A DNA stretch of 64,000 nucleotides, taken from the NCBI RefSeq assembly GCF_002933295.1, contig NZ_PSSW01000014.1:1-64000 (forward strand), given 5' to 3'. Positions 26,886 to 36,408 of this stretch are shown piece by piece; the first letter of the stretch is position 1; each line of letters begins with the position of its first letter. The position numbers were made by a program, and so were the translations under genes. This DNA comes from Marinobacter flavimaris. Its GTDB lineage: Bacteria; Pseudomonadota; Gammaproteobacteria; Pseudomonadales; Oleiphilaceae. Below the pieces are notes generated by a model, which worked only from the letters and a program-made list of their open reading frames with translations, was not told the DNA's origin and made no database searches.

Positions 26886-28013
26886 ATGGCTGAAATGATC
26901 AAATCAAAAGCGGCAATTGCCTGGGGCCCCGGTCAGCCACTGTCCGTTGAAGAAGTGGATGTCATGCCCCCGAAAGCGGGAGAAGTGAGAATAAAAGTGA
27001 TGGCAACGGGTGTCTGCCACACCGATGCCTTCACCCTCTCCGGAGAAGATCCCGAGGGCAACTTTCCGGCCATCCTTGGTCACGAGGGCGGCGGAATTGT
27101 AGAAGCGGTCGGCGAAGGAGTCACCAGTGTGGCGATCGGCGATCACGTCATTCCGCTCTATACCCCCGAGTGTGGCGAGTGCAAATTCTGCCTGTCTGGC
27201 AAAACCAACCTGTGCGGGAAAATCCGCGAAACCCAGGGCAAAGGACTCATGCCCGATGGCACCAGCCGTTTCTACAAGGACGGCCAGCCCATTCATCATT
27301 ACATGGGTTGCTCGACCTTCTCCGAGTACACCGTTCTGCCGGAGATTTCACTGGCGAAGGTCAACAAGGAAGCCCCGCTGGAAGAGGTCTGCCTGCTCGG
27401 CTGTGGCGTCACCACCGGCATGGGCGCGGTCATGAATACCGCGAAGGTGGAAGAAGGCGCCACGGTGGCCATTTTCGGGCTCGGCGGCATCGGCCTGTCT
27501 GCGATTATTGGTGCGACCATGGCCAAGGCGAGCCGAATCATTGGCATCGATATCAATGACAGCAAGTTCGACCTGGCACGACAGCTTGGTGCAACCGACT
27601 GTATCAATCCCAAAGACTACGACAAGCCGATTCAGGAAGTGATCGTCGAACTGACCGACGGTGGCGTGGACTATTCCTTCGAATGCATCGGGAACGTCGA
27701 TGTCATGCGGTCCGCACTGGAGTGCTGCCACAAGGGCTGGGGCGAGTCGGTCATCATCGGCGTTGCCGGGGCAGGCCAGGAAATCTCCACCCGCCCGTTC
27801 CAGCTGGTCACTGGTCGCGTCTGGAAGGGCTCTGCCTTCGGTGGCGTCAAAGGCCGTTCCGAGCTGCCCGGCATTGTCGAGCGTTACCTGCAGGGTGAAT
27901 TCAAGCTCAATGATTTCATCACCCACACCATGGGGCTTGATGACATCAACGAAGCCTTCGAGCTGATGCATGAAGGCAAGAGCATCCGCAGCGTAATTCA
28001 TTTCGACAAGTAA
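26886..28013 (+). CDS. frmA: S-(hydroxymethyl)glutathione dehydrogenase / class III alcohol dehydrogenase
   Basis: A 375-residue zinc alcohol dehydrogenase that oxidises S-hydroxymethylglutathione to S-formylglutathione with NAD. Catalytic zinc ligands are in ATGVCHTDAFT and LGHEGGGIVE; the structural zinc site is the four-Cys run CGECKFCLSGKTNLC; the NAD fold is GLGGIGLSAI. I start at the ATG at 26886 behind GATGGAGA; a start 12 bases upstream is possible. It is first in an operon with S-formylglutathione hydrolase. Confidence 0.94.
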   Translation: MAEMIKSKAAIAWGPGQPLSVEEVDVMPPKAGEVRIKVMATGVCHTDAFTLSGEDPEGNFPAILGHEGGGIVEAVGEGVTSVAIGDHVIPLYTPECGECKFCLSGKTNLCGKIRETQGKGLMPDGTSRFYKDGQPIHHYMGCSTFSEYTVLPEISLAKVNKEAPLEEVCLLGCGVTTGMGAVMNTAKVEEGATVAIFGLGGIGLSAIIGATMAKASRIIGIDINDSKFDLARQLGATDCINPKDYDKPIQEVIVELTDGGVDYSFECIGNVDVMRSALECCHKGWGESVIIGVAGAGQEISTRPFQLVTGRVWKGSAFGGVKGRSELPGIVERYLQGEFKLNDFITHTMGLDDINEAFELMHEGKSIRSVIHFDK

Positions 28014-28020
28014 TCGCGAC

Positions 28021-28043
28021 GGCCACCTGCCCCGCAGGTGGCC
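28021..28043 (+). promoter_or_regulatory. Perfect hairpin between frmA and fghA
   Basis: GGCCACCTGC and GCAGGTGGCC are perfect 10-bp arms around CCC, seven bases after the frmA stop. No T-run follows. It may protect the frmA message or lower read-through into the hydrolase gene. Confidence 0.6.
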
Positions 28044-28060
28044 GACCGATGGAGGTCCCG

Positions 28061-28915
28061 ATGACAATCGAAAACCTGAGCAGCAACAAGAGTTTCGGTG
28101 GCTGGCACAAGCAGTACAGTCACCGTTCTGAAACCCTGGGTTGCAGAATGCGATTTGCGATCTACCTTCCGCCAGGAGTAGCCAACGGGGAAAAAGTACC
28201 GGTGCTCTATTGGCTGTCCGGCCTGACCTGTACCGATGAAAACTTCATGCAGAAAGCCGGCGCCCACCGTGTGGCCGCGGAATTGGGCATGGCCATCGTG
28301 GCACCGGACACCAGCCCCCGCGGCGATGACGTTGCCGACGATGAAAGCTACGATCTTGGCCAGGGCGCAGGCTTCTACGTGAATGCCACGGAAAGCCCAT
28401 GGCATCCCCACTACCGCATGTATGACTACGTGCTGAATGAGCTGCCCGCACTGATCGAATCGGTGTTCCCGGTAACGGATCAACGCTCGATTTCCGGCCA
28501 TTCAATGGGTGGTCACGGCGCTCTGGTTCTGGCTCTGCGCAACCCAGAACGATTCCAGTCCGTATCGGCCTTCAGCCCGATCAGCAACCCGGTAAATTGC
28601 CCCTGGGGCAAAAAGGCCTTCACCGCCTACCTGGGCAAGGACACCGCGCGTTGGGCCGAATACGACGCCAGCCTGCTGATGCGGGATGCAACACAGTTCG
28701 TACCAGCCCTGGTCGATCAAGGCGATGCGGATAATTTCCTGACTGAACAGCTTCAGCCAGAGGCGCTTGAGGCCTCGGCCAGCATCAGCAATTACCCGCT
28801 GGAGCTGAACTTTCGAGAGGGCTACGACCACAGCTACTTCTTTATCGCGAGTTTTATCGACCAGCATCTGCGGTTTCATGGCCGGTATCTGGGGTGCTCC
28901 ACGTTGCAGTCCTGA
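28061..28915 (+). CDS. fghA: S-formylglutathione hydrolase
   Basis: A 284-residue alpha/beta hydrolase that releases formate and glutathione, the second step of formaldehyde detoxification. The nucleophile elbow is GHSMGGHG, and the family features YWLSGLTCTDENF, AGFYVNAT, and YDHSYFFIASFIDQHL (with the catalytic His) are present. The ATG at 28061 follows GGAGG. It follows frmA in the same operon and is convergent with styR. Methyl or aldehyde stress during aromatic growth may explain its position, but these genes are also common housekeeping ones. Confidence 0.94.
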   Translation: MTIENLSSNKSFGGWHKQYSHRSETLGCRMRFAIYLPPGVANGEKVPVLYWLSGLTCTDENFMQKAGAHRVAAELGMAIVAPDTSPRGDDVADDESYDLGQGAGFYVNATESPWHPHYRMYDYVLNELPALIESVFPVTDQRSISGHSMGGHGALVLALRNPERFQSVSAFSPISNPVNCPWGKKAFTAYLGKDTARWAEYDASLLMRDATQFVPALVDQGDADNFLTEQLQPEALEASASISNYPLELNFREGYDHSYFFIASFIDQHLRFHGRYLGCSTLQS

Positions 28916-28952
28916 GCATTCTCAAAAAGGTTGCCAGAAACACGGTTCCCGG

Positions 28953-29567
28953 TTAAAACAAATCAGGATAACGCTCGGCGATACGAACAAGCTCAGCAAG
29001 TGATCGTACGTCGAGTTTCTGCATCATATTGTGCCGGTGAACCTTTATCGTCACTTCGGCCACACCCAAATCAGCCGCAATTTGCTTGTTGAGCCTGCCT
29101 TTTACTGCCTCTTTGAGGATCTCCTTTTCCCTCCTAGTCAGCAGGTTTACCCGTTCTTTCAAGCTGGCTAACTGGCTGAGCTCTTCGTGTTTTCTCGCGT
29201 CCTGCCGCAAACCCTGATGGACGGCCTCCAACAAGTGATCCTGGTTCACCGGTTTTTGTAGAAACTCTATGGCTCCTGCCTTGATCGCCTTCACTGACAT
29301 AGGGATATCGCCATGAGCGGTCACGAAAACGATCGGTACCAACTCATCGATCCCAATCAGGTGTTCCTGTAATTCAACACCCGTCATTTCGGGCATGCTG
29401 ACGTCCAGCACCAAACAGCAGGGTCTCTCAAGTACCAAACTGTCCAGAAACGCTTTCGCAGATTCACAGGGCACAACGTTGAATCCGTGAGAACGGAGCA
29501 GGCTACTGATGGCCTCCCGCATCGAAAGGTCATCATCAACGACGTAGACAGTTTGCGTCTTACCCAT
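28953..29567 (-). CDS. styR: Response regulator StyR (FixJ/LuxR type)
   Basis: A 204-residue regulator with an N-terminal receiver (DDD at 11-13, phosphate acceptor D55 in LVLDVSMPEM, T and K in VFVTAHG and FLQKP), a linker, and a C-terminal LuxR-type HTH (LTRREKEILKEAVKGRLNKQIAADLGVAEVTIKVHRHNMMQKL). It is the last gene of the styrene operon and overlaps styS by eight bases. In Pseudomonas, phosphorylated StyR binds STY boxes before styA; one such palindrome is at 38305-38318. TodT/TutB-like regulators share this architecture, but the operon makes StyR the best name. Confidence 0.9.
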   Translation of the reverse strand: MGKTQTVYVVDDDLSMREAISSLLRSHGFNVVPCESAKAFLDSLVLERPCCLVLDVSMPEMTGVELQEHLIGIDELVPIVFVTAHGDIPMSVKAIKAGAIEFLQKPVNQDHLLEAVHQGLRQDARKHEELSQLASLKERVNLLTRREKEILKEAVKGRLNKQIAADLGVAEVTIKVHRHNMMQKLDVRSLAELVRIAERYPDLF

Positions 29568-32484
29568 GGCTGTTACCTTCTAATGGCACCGTCAATTCAA
29601 ACGTAGCACCTGCCTGCCCTGGCTCCTCATCCAGGAGCGCAACATCGCCTCCCAGACGACTGGCAATTGTCCTGCATATGGCCAGTCCCATCCCCAGGCC
29701 CTCTGACTTGGTGGTGAAGAAGGGTTCGAAGGCACGGCCACGGGCCTTCAGCGAAACGCCCGGCCCACTGTCGCTGACCAGAACACGGATCTTGGCGATC
29801 TGAGGGCAATACCGAACATGCAAACGTAACCGTTTATCGTTGCTGGCCATGCTCTTCATGGCATCAATCGCATTCAGGACCAGATTCAGAAGGATCTGCT
29901 GCAGCTGTACTTTATCGCTCGTGGTTACAGGCAGATCCGACTCGATTACGGTATGAATCCGAATACCAATCTTACGGGCGGTCTCATTGACGAAATCCAG
30001 AACGTCCGAGATCAAATCAGTCCAATCAATCGGCTGGAGCTCCCCCGCATCGCGCTTCATAAACCCACGAATCCGAATGGCCACATCAGCCGCACGCTCA
30101 CCGTCGCGCTGGATGTTTTTGATTGCTCTCGAAGCCTCGTCGACATTTGGGGGTGAATGGGACAGCCACTGGAGCCCAGCCTGACTATTGGCAACGATTG
30201 CGGAAAGCGGCTGATTGATTTCATGAGTGATCGACGCCACCAGTTCACCCATGGACGTGACTCTCATTACCCGCGCCAACTCCAAACGGGCTTCTTCCAA
30301 CTCAAGCTCGGCCTGTTTGCGCTCACTGATGTCCTCAACGACGCCCATTAATAGGGGTGGCGAATCTTCAGTTTGGGGTATCACAGAAACGCTGGAGCTG
30401 GTCCAGACCTCATAACCCTGTTTGCTGATAAATCGCTTCTGATAGTGGTAGTTTTCAATGTCCCCTGATAGAAGCTGGTTCAGACGATTCCCGGTGATCG
30501 ACCGATCAGCCTCATGGGTGAAATCAATCACCGAGCGCCCCATAAGTTCCTCAGCAGAGTAACCCAACATCTGACAAAAAGCCGGGTTCACGTTCACGAA
30601 CATCCAGTGGGTATCGACGACAGCAATACCAACAGCGGAATTCTCATGAATCGCCCGCCAACGCCCTTCGGATTTTCGCAGTGCGTCGAAACTGCGCTGA
30701 AGTTGCCGGCGACCCTCAATCAACTCCCGGGTAAGCTGCATCAGATTCGTGTCCCGGGATTCCAGCTCCTGCTGAAGAGCCCGTCGCGCATCCCGCATAG
30801 TCACAATATTCCGAACCCTCGACAGTAACTCCGGCACAAAAAACGGCTTGGTGACATAATCCTGGACGTATTTCGAGAGCAGTTCGTTTTTGACCGCTCC
30901 CCCCGAATGGGCCGAGAGCACCAGAATAGGAATCTGAGCAGAATCCACTCGATTGCGAATGGATCGGATCATCTCATCACCGCTGAACTCCGGCATCATG
31001 AGGTCGGTAATGATCAGATCGGGCTGAGTCGATTCCAGAATCGCCAGCGCTTTTTTTGCGCCATCGACCGTGCGGACCTGATATTCATCACTGAGTACAC
31101 GATCAATCAGCTCCCTCATTTCACGGTTGTCGTCGACCACCAGCACCCTCGGCTTTCCGGTTGCTTCAGAGGCTGATGGCTCATCTCCCTGATGCCCATC
31201 TTGAACGAGGAGACTCCCCGTATCGCGGTTGCTGTTTCTGACACTTTCACGGACGCCAGTACCACAGGGTGCCTTGGCCGGTAACTCCACACTGAACAGG
31301 GCGCCACCCACCGGAGAGTTGGTAACCGTTACTGTACCCCTATGAAGATCAACGAACTCCTTGACGATCGCCAGCCCCAACCCTGTTCCCTGGCGCGTAC
31401 TCTGAAGCAGGCCCGCTCCCTGTTCGAAGCGTTCGAAAATCTTTGCCCTCTGGTCTGAGTCGATGCCAGGCCCCGTGTCCGTGACGCTGATCAGTATCCG
31501 GTCATTCTCGTGCTCCTCGACAGAGCAACTGATACGCCCGCCTCGGGGGGTCACACTGAACGCGTTATAGATCAGATTGAACACGGTTTGGCTCAGGCGC
31601 TCCCGATCCGCTTCGATCTCCAGACCGTCCGGAACCATCAGAGCAAACGCAATATTATTTTGCAGGGCAATCGCATCGAAATGGCTAGCAACCTCTTTCA
31701 TGAACCCGACCATGGGAATCACTTCATAAAAGAGCTGAACCTTTCCCGCATCGACTTTCGCAAGATCGAGAAGGTCATTCACGAGATTGAGCATGGTAAT
31801 GGCATTTCGCCTGATGGCTGACAGGTCCGTCTTCTGCCGTTCGGATAAACCACTGCTTTGAGAGAAAATGTCATCAACCGGGCCAATAATCAGCGACAGC
31901 GGGGTTTTGAGTTCGTGACTGATGTTGGCAAAGAAGCGATTTCTTTGTTCGTCCAGTTCCCGGTTTTTTTTAAGGAGCTCCTCAAGTTCGTTTTTCTTCC
32001 TTGCCACCTCAACTTCTACTTTTTTCTTCTCGGTGATATTCCGGCCTTCCGCGAGAATGAACCGCACCTCGCCGGCCTCATCCCTCAAGGGTGTGAGAGA
32101 ATAATCCGTAATGATGGTTCGCTCACCGCTGGCCTCACCATAGACTTCGATATCTCGACGGATGAACTCACCCTGCGCGGCCCGCAGAACCATCTCCCGC
32201 TGGGAGGCCCTGCTTTCCTCAGACAGCGCAAACCAGCGAGCCTCCCAGAACGGCGTACCAACCACGTCTTCCATGGAAAGACCAGCTCCTCGCAGCGCAG
32301 GGACGTTGATCTCAAGGATGTTTCCCTCCCCGTCCAGGAGCCCGGCAAAGTGGTACATCTGATCCAGAATAATCCGGGCAAACTTCTCTTTTTGGGTCTG
32401 ATAGTCATCCTGACCATCCAGATCAACGCTACCAATCCTGAAGGTTGGCTTGTTACGGAAAATACGCTTTATGAATTCATACAT
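29560..32484 (-). CDS. styS: Styrene-sensing hybrid histidine kinase StyS
   Basis: The frame from the ATG at 32484 (MYEFIKRIF) gives about 974 residues with the unusual StyS/TodS order: PAS (about 25-150), histidine kinase 1 (phospho-His in SHELKTP near 190, then HATPase), receiver (VLVVDDNREM ... LIITDLMMPE), second PAS (about 620-740), and histidine kinase 2 (ITHEINQPLSAI). There are no membrane segments, so it senses styrene in the cytoplasm. I favour the internal ATG because a CAACAACAA leader precedes it as in other genes here; the frame is open 51 codons further up. It lies downstream of the structural genes, not upstream as in Pseudomonas. Confidence 0.9.
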   Translation of the reverse strand: MYEFIKRIFRNKPTFRIGSVDLDGQDDYQTQKEKFARIILDQMYHFAGLLDGEGNILEINVPALRGAGLSMEDVVGTPFWEARWFALSEESRASQREMVLRAAQGEFIRRDIEVYGEASGERTIITDYSLTPLRDEAGEVRFILAEGRNITEKKKVEVEVARKKNELEELLKKNRELDEQRNRFFANISHELKTPLSLIIGPVDDIFSQSSGLSERQKTDLSAIRRNAITMLNLVNDLLDLAKVDAGKVQLFYEVIPMVGFMKEVASHFDAIALQNNIAFALMVPDGLEIEADRERLSQTVFNLIYNAFSVTPRGGRISCSVEEHENDRILISVTDTGPGIDSDQRAKIFERFEQGAGLLQSTRQGTGLGLAIVKEFVDLHRGTVTVTNSPVGGALFSVELPAKAPCGTGVRESVRNSNRDTGSLLVQDGHQGDEPSASEATGKPRVLVVDDNREMRELIDRVLSDEYQVRTVDGAKKALAILESTQPDLIITDLMMPEFSGDEMIRSIRNRVDSAQIPILVLSAHSGGAVKNELLSKYVQDYVTKPFFVPELLSRVRNIVTMRDARRALQQELESRDTNLMQLTRELIEGRRQLQRSFDALRKSEGRWRAIHENSAVGIAVVDTHWMFVNVNPAFCQMLGYSAEELMGRSVIDFTHEADRSITGNRLNQLLSGDIENYHYQKRFISKQGYEVWTSSSVSVIPQTEDSPPLLMGVVEDISERKQAELELEEARLELARVMRVTSMGELVASITHEINQPLSAIVANSQAGLQWLSHSPPNVDEASRAIKNIQRDGERAADVAIRIRGFMKRDAGELQPIDWTDLISDVLDFVNETARKIGIRIHTVIESDLPVTTSDKVQLQQILLNLVLNAIDAMKSMASNDKRLRLHVRYCPQIAKIRVLVSDSGPGVSLKARGRAFEPFFTTKSEGLGMGLAICRTIASRLGGDVALLDEEPGQAGATFELTVPLEGNSHG

Positions 32485-32496
32485 GCCCGGAACCGG

Positions 32497-32510
32497 TTTT
32501 TGTTGTTGTA
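32497..32510 (-). promoter_or_regulatory. CA-type leader motif before styS
   Basis: The minus strand reads TACAACAACAAAAA 12-26 bases before the styS ATG, matching the AANAANAA pattern bound by Hfq with Crc in pseudomonads. The match is by eye; regulation is inferred. Confidence 0.5.
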
Positions 32511-32673
32511 AGGCTGGCGCAACACATTCCGCGAGCCAGTCCAGCGCCCCCAGACAAGCTCTCTGGCATAGTAGCCCCAAGCGCTTCCCCTGAAAACCGG
32601 GGCTGAGGCGGTTGCCCGTCCCAGCCCCCAAGGGCACAACAACAAACCTTTCGGGAAACCGCTAACGGGCTGA

Positions 32674-34095
32674 CTAACCCCCTCCGCGATTCATACTGAC
32701 AAGCTGAGCGGTGGTGTACTCGAGCAAACCCTCCTCACCGAACTCAACGCCTATACCCGACATCTTGCAACCTCCAAACGGGCAATGGGGAAGCACTTCG
32801 GCGTGGTTGTTGATCCAGGCCGTTCCAGTCTCCAGCTTCATTGCCAGAGCCCTGGCCCGCTCCAGATCACGGCCCCAGATGGAACCACCAAGGCCGTTGG
32901 GATTGTCATTGGCTCGGACCATCACTTCCTCAATGTCGGTGTAACGAATCACCGGCAACACAGGACCAAACTGCTCCTCGTCCACCAACCGGGTTCCATC
33001 GGATATATCCGCCACAATGGTTGGCGGATAAAAGAAGCCCTCGCCCGGCATTCGTTCACCCCCACAGACGATACGGGCTCCGTTCTCTCTCGCATCGCTG
33101 ACAAGCTCTTCAATGTATCGCAGCTGTTTCAGGTTCTGGACAGGGCCAAAGCTGTTTGCCGCATCAAACCCACTGCCAACGCCTTGTTCTCTCGCCATGG
33201 TGGCAAGACGCTGAACCAGGTCTTCGTACAGGGAGTCATGAACGTACAATCGCTTCAGCGCGGCACAGGTCTGCCCCATGTTGAGAAACGATGTCTGGAA
33301 AATGGCACCGGCAATCTCATCGAGATCGGCATCATCCAGCACGATGCCCGCATCGTTACCCCCGAGTTCCAGAGTCAGTCTTTTCAGCGTATCCGAGGCC
33401 CCACGCATAATCGCCTTGCCGGTCGGAGTTGAACCGGTAAACACCATCTTGCTGATACCCGGGTGGGTGCTCATTGCCTCGCCGATTTCAACGTCGCCCG
33501 TCACACTGTTCACGACACCGGGCGGCACCACCTCGTTGATCAGCTCGACCATTCGCAGGGTACTGAATGGCGTTAATGGCGCTGGTTTTATAACCACCGT
33601 ATTACGGGTGCGAAGCGCTGGCATGATATGCCAGACCGCAATCATGAGCGGCCAGTTCCAGGGTGTAATGGAGCCCACAACGCCAAGCGGCTTGCGGTGC
33701 AGTTCGGCAAGCCGGGTTTCGCTGTCCTCGATGACCTTGACTGGAATATCCAGATCAGCGGTGTATCGAGTCCAGGCAACAGCGGCACCTACTTCCATCT
33801 CGGCAAGTGCCAGTGGCTTACCCTGTTCCTGAACCACCATGTGCGCCAGTTCTGAGGCGTTGGCCTCAATGCGACCGGCAATCTCATGCAGCATGGCGCG
33901 CACATCGCTCTCGGGAGTATGTTGCCAGTGGCCAAAGGCCGTCTTCGCGGACGCCACGGCCTGATCCAGTTGGGCGACTGAAGTGCCCGGACACTGTGCG
34001 AACACCTGCCCACTGGCAGGATCCACGACATCCAGCGAGGGCGCCTCTCCGCTATGCTTCATACCACCAATGGTTAGAGCTGCTTCATAGTTCAT
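32674..34095 (-). CDS. styD: Phenylacetaldehyde dehydrogenase StyD
   Basis: A 473-residue NAD-dependent aldehyde dehydrogenase. The expected motifs are present: FTGSTPTGKAIM (cofactor), LELGGNDAGIVLDD (general-base Glu) and the nucleophile Cys in NMGQTCAALKR. It oxidises phenylacetaldehyde from StyC to phenylacetate, the end product of the upper styrene route; phenylacetyl-CoA ligase and the paa genes are not in this window. I start at the ATG at 34095 because GCAGGAG precedes it; it overlaps the EthD gene by 11 bases. The substrate is assigned from the operon; the sequence alone says ALDH superfamily. Confidence 0.85.
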   Translation of the reverse strand: MNYEAALTIGGMKHSGEAPSLDVVDPASGQVFAQCPGTSVAQLDQAVASAKTAFGHWQHTPESDVRAMLHEIAGRIEANASELAHMVVQEQGKPLALAEMEVGAAVAWTRYTADLDIPVKVIEDSETRLAELHRKPLGVVGSITPWNWPLMIAVWHIMPALRTRNTVVIKPAPLTPFSTLRMVELINEVVPPGVVNSVTGDVEIGEAMSTHPGISKMVFTGSTPTGKAIMRGASDTLKRLTLELGGNDAGIVLDDADLDEIAGAIFQTSFLNMGQTCAALKRLYVHDSLYEDLVQRLATMAREQGVGSGFDAANSFGPVQNLKQLRYIEELVSDARENGARIVCGGERMPGEGFFYPPTIVADISDGTRLVDEEQFGPVLPVIRYTDIEEVMVRANDNPNGLGGSIWGRDLERARALAMKLETGTAWINNHAEVLPHCPFGGCKMSGIGVEFGEEGLLEYTTAQLVSMNRGGG

Positions 34096-34435
34096 TGTCA
34101 TCTCCTGCACTCAATCGCTCCGGTGTGACCACCAGAGGTTTCAGAATGTCGGTATCCGAGACCACGGTCACCGCACCTTTGGGGGAAAAGTTGCCGATAT
34201 CACCCGCCAGAAAAATCCCCACATCCGAGGACATGGCACGTTCCAGTGCCGGACCATTCCGGAAAGCGGCTTCGAAGTACACGAAGAACGGTGCACCCTC
34301 ATCATTCGTCACGCTGTAGGAGGCTGACAGCAAGCCCGGCAACTCCAGTGCTTTCGGAAGATGGACCTCTCGGTAATAGGTCAGAAAGCCGTCTTCGTCG
34401 ACGGGACGTGGATACAACACCAGTAGTTTTTTCAT
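34085..34435 (-). CDS. EthD-domain protein inside the styrene operon
   Basis: A 116-residue ferredoxin-like dimeric alpha/beta barrel protein of the EthD family (MKKLLVLYPRPVDEDGFLTYYREVHLPKALELPGL, where the Y-x-x-x-H-x-P pattern is typical). EthD proteins accompany P450 or oxygenase pathways; their action is unclear, and some related folds are decarboxylases or lyases. It lies 10 bp after styE and overlaps styD, so it is translated with them. It is not part of the classical styABCDE set. ATG at 34435 or GTG at 34444 may start it. Confidence 0.8.
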   Translation of the reverse strand: MKKLLVLYPRPVDEDGFLTYYREVHLPKALELPGLLSASYSVTNDEGAPFFVYFEAAFRNGPALERAMSSDVGIFLAGDIGNFSPKGAVTVVSDTDILKPLVVTPERLSAGDDNEL

Positions 34436-34445
34436 CCGGCTCACC

Positions 34446-35822
34446 TCAGAAGTTCAGCGCGTAGTTCAGGACGAAGTTGTCCTGAGACTCCGTCGTTCTC
34501 ACCGGATTTCCAGTGTTGGTGTTTTGCGGGTTTGACCTGTCGATTTCGAGATTATGGGAATACGCAAAATCAATCTGACTTCGAGTGGACAATCGATATG
34601 AGAAACCGGTTGAGAGGATCCGGGTAGGGGTCACGGGCAGGGTCACAAACAGGTCACGATCAGGCACCACCTCGGTTCCATGACGGTAGCCGGCTCGTAA
34701 AACCCAGTCGCCAATCGAATACGCAGACCCAACGGCAACAATGGTTTGATCCTTGTAATTCTGGGGGACGACCAGATTCAGATCATCACCTCCGTCACTG
34801 GTAAAACCGACATGGATATCCTTCAGTACATCACGCCAGAACACTCTCGACACATCGAGAGACACACGCCAGTGGTCCCGAAGCTCATGGGTTACCCCGA
34901 ACCCAAGAGAGGCGGGCATCTGAAAATCAGTGATTTCGACGTGTCCCTTGATGGGAATCTGCCCGGCCACCAGATCCACCGCGGTAAGAACCGCATCGCC
35001 CTGCAAATCATTCAGGCGGGTTCCAAAGTTATAGGCTGCACCCACACGCGTATTATCTGATGCCCGCCAGCTCAGGCCTAAGCGGCCGCTGACACCCCAT
35101 GCATCTGCGCCACTGCTCAATGGGTGCTCCCGGGTAAAGCTCAGATGAGCGCCATCCAGGGCAGGCAAAGTAGCCAGGGTGCCCAGCAGGCTTCCACTGA
35201 CACGGCCGTCGGCAATCAGGCTACCCACCTGATTTGCCCCCAGCAGCAGATTCAGATTCATGCCGCTCCATACCGCATCTACAGTGGCACCGATCGAAAG
35301 ACTCTCATTCACCCGAAAGCTCAGAGCAAACGGTATATCGACAACCAACAGCCGGCTGCTGTTTTCCAAACCCGTAGCCGTGCCACTGGTCCCATCTGAC
35401 AGAAAACTGTCGCTGCCGTATTCGGTCCCCAAACCACCCAGCGCAAAGGCACCAACCCCAAATGCCCAGTCGCCCCGGTTTACCGTGTAACCAATCTGTG
35501 GCGCAACGTAGGGCCCCCGGTTCTGCCCCCGGTCCGACGACCGCACCTGTTCACCGGTCGTGAGGTCCTCATTAACGATGTCCGCTGTGATCACATCCGC
35601 ACCAAGACTGAAACGGCGGCCCTCGGGTGCCATTGACAAGGTTGCCGGATTAACCATCATGCCCGCCACGCCTACGTCCTGAGCCAGGGCCGTTCCGCCC
35701 ATAGCCCTCGAAACGGCACCATAGCCTTCAAGCCTCAACCCCTCCGTCGACCAGGCGAATCCAGAGGCGGCCATAAGCGGAACGCCGAGCAAACCAATAG
35801 CTAATTTCGTATGTTTTCGCAT
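34446..35822 (-). CDS. styE: FadL-family outer-membrane styrene channel StyE
   Basis: From the ATG at 35822 the product has 458 residues. A signal peptide (MRKHTKLAIGLLGVPLMAASGFAWS) leads into the FadL/TodX N-terminal hatch (YGAVSRAMGGTALAQDVGVAGMMVNPATLS) and an alternating-strand beta-barrel ending in Phe (NFVLNYALNF). These proteins let hydrophobic compounds cross the outer membrane by lateral diffusion. It lies between styC and the EthD gene. A CAACAACAA tract lies 10-25 bases before the start. In Pseudomonas styE is last; here it precedes styD. Confidence 0.88.
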   Translation of the reverse strand: MRKHTKLAIGLLGVPLMAASGFAWSTEGLRLEGYGAVSRAMGGTALAQDVGVAGMMVNPATLSMAPEGRRFSLGADVITADIVNEDLTTGEQVRSSDRGQNRGPYVAPQIGYTVNRGDWAFGVGAFALGGLGTEYGSDSFLSDGTSGTATGLENSSRLLVVDIPFALSFRVNESLSIGATVDAVWSGMNLNLLLGANQVGSLIADGRVSGSLLGTLATLPALDGAHLSFTREHPLSSGADAWGVSGRLGLSWRASDNTRVGAAYNFGTRLNDLQGDAVLTAVDLVAGQIPIKGHVEITDFQMPASLGFGVTHELRDHWRVSLDVSRVFWRDVLKDIHVGFTSDGGDDLNLVVPQNYKDQTIVAVGSAYSIGDWVLRAGYRHGTEVVPDRDLFVTLPVTPTRILSTGFSYRLSTRSQIDFAYSHNLEIDRSNPQNTNTGNPVRTTESQDNFVLNYALNF

Positions 35823-35832
35823 GACAAGTCTC

Positions 35833-35845
35833 TTTTGTTGTTGTC
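35833..35845 (-). promoter_or_regulatory. CA-type leader motif before styE
   Basis: The minus strand reads GACAACAACAAAA just upstream of the purine-rich site preceding the styE ATG. It matches the AANAANAA Hfq/Crc pattern. Confidence 0.5.
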
Positions 35846-35872
35846 GTAAACAAAGCCGTTGCGACTGCGCAG

Positions 35873-36361
35873 TTATGCTGAACGCTGGGTGCTCGTTCGG
35901 AGCGCCTTCAGACCAATGACGAACAGGGCCCACAACGCCAGAACGCCAAACAGATAGGCAGGTGCAAGCGCTAACACGCTGAAAATATTGCCTTCCCCGT
36001 ATACATTCGGACCAAACGTCAAACCACGGTTTTCGGAGAGATTGGAGAAGAAGTAGAAACCCACGTTGGACCAACCGTCCGCGACGATGATCCATCCAAG
36101 AATCCGGGCCTTTTTAGCCTCGAAATCAAGGTGGGGGAGAATGAACGCGACGGCTATGACCATCATGCCGTTCAGGGCCGGCCCTATGTGGGCCTTGGCC
36201 CATCCTTCGGGGGTACCCGGCACGTCAAATTCCACGATGTAGCCCGGAATAATCTCGAATCCCCCGACCAGATTCATCCAGAGCGCAACCCCGAACACCA
36301 GGGTTGAAAAAATCATAAGAACACCGTGTCCGGCCATTTTCTTTTCAAATGCACCCAACAT
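35873..36361 (-). CDS. styC: Styrene-oxide isomerase StyC
   Basis: A 162-residue integral membrane protein with four helices that turns styrene oxide into phenylacetaldehyde without a redox change. I recognise it from KMAGHGVLMIF, WMNLVGGFEIIPGYIVEF, HIGPALNGMMVIAVAF, GWIIVADGWSNVGFYFF and NRGLTFGPN, which closely follow pseudomonad StyC. The length fits (about 168). AGGTTTT precedes the ATG. It sits between styB and styE, in the expected order for the pathway. Confidence 0.94.
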   Translation of the reverse strand: MLGAFEKKMAGHGVLMIFSTLVFGVALWMNLVGGFEIIPGYIVEFDVPGTPEGWAKAHIGPALNGMMVIAVAFILPHLDFEAKKARILGWIIVADGWSNVGFYFFSNLSENRGLTFGPNVYGEGNIFSVLALAPAYLFGVLALWALFVIGLKALRTSTQRSA

Positions 36362-36385
36362 AAAACCTCCAGAATCAATGTTGTA

Positions 36386-36395
36386 TTTGTTGTTA
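36386..36395 (-). promoter_or_regulatory. CA-type leader motif before styC
   Basis: The minus strand reads TAACAACAAA about 25 bases before the styC ATG, with a further AACA after it. It is shorter than the motifs of styA and styE. Confidence 0.4.
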
Positions 36396-36408
36396 TAGAA
36401 GCCTGCCC

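Noticed and set aside
28953..32484. TodS/TodT or TutC/TutB two-component pair for toluene
   Set aside because: The architecture is shared, but the genes directly follow styABCE-D and a STY-box-like site is present, so StyS/StyR is the better call.
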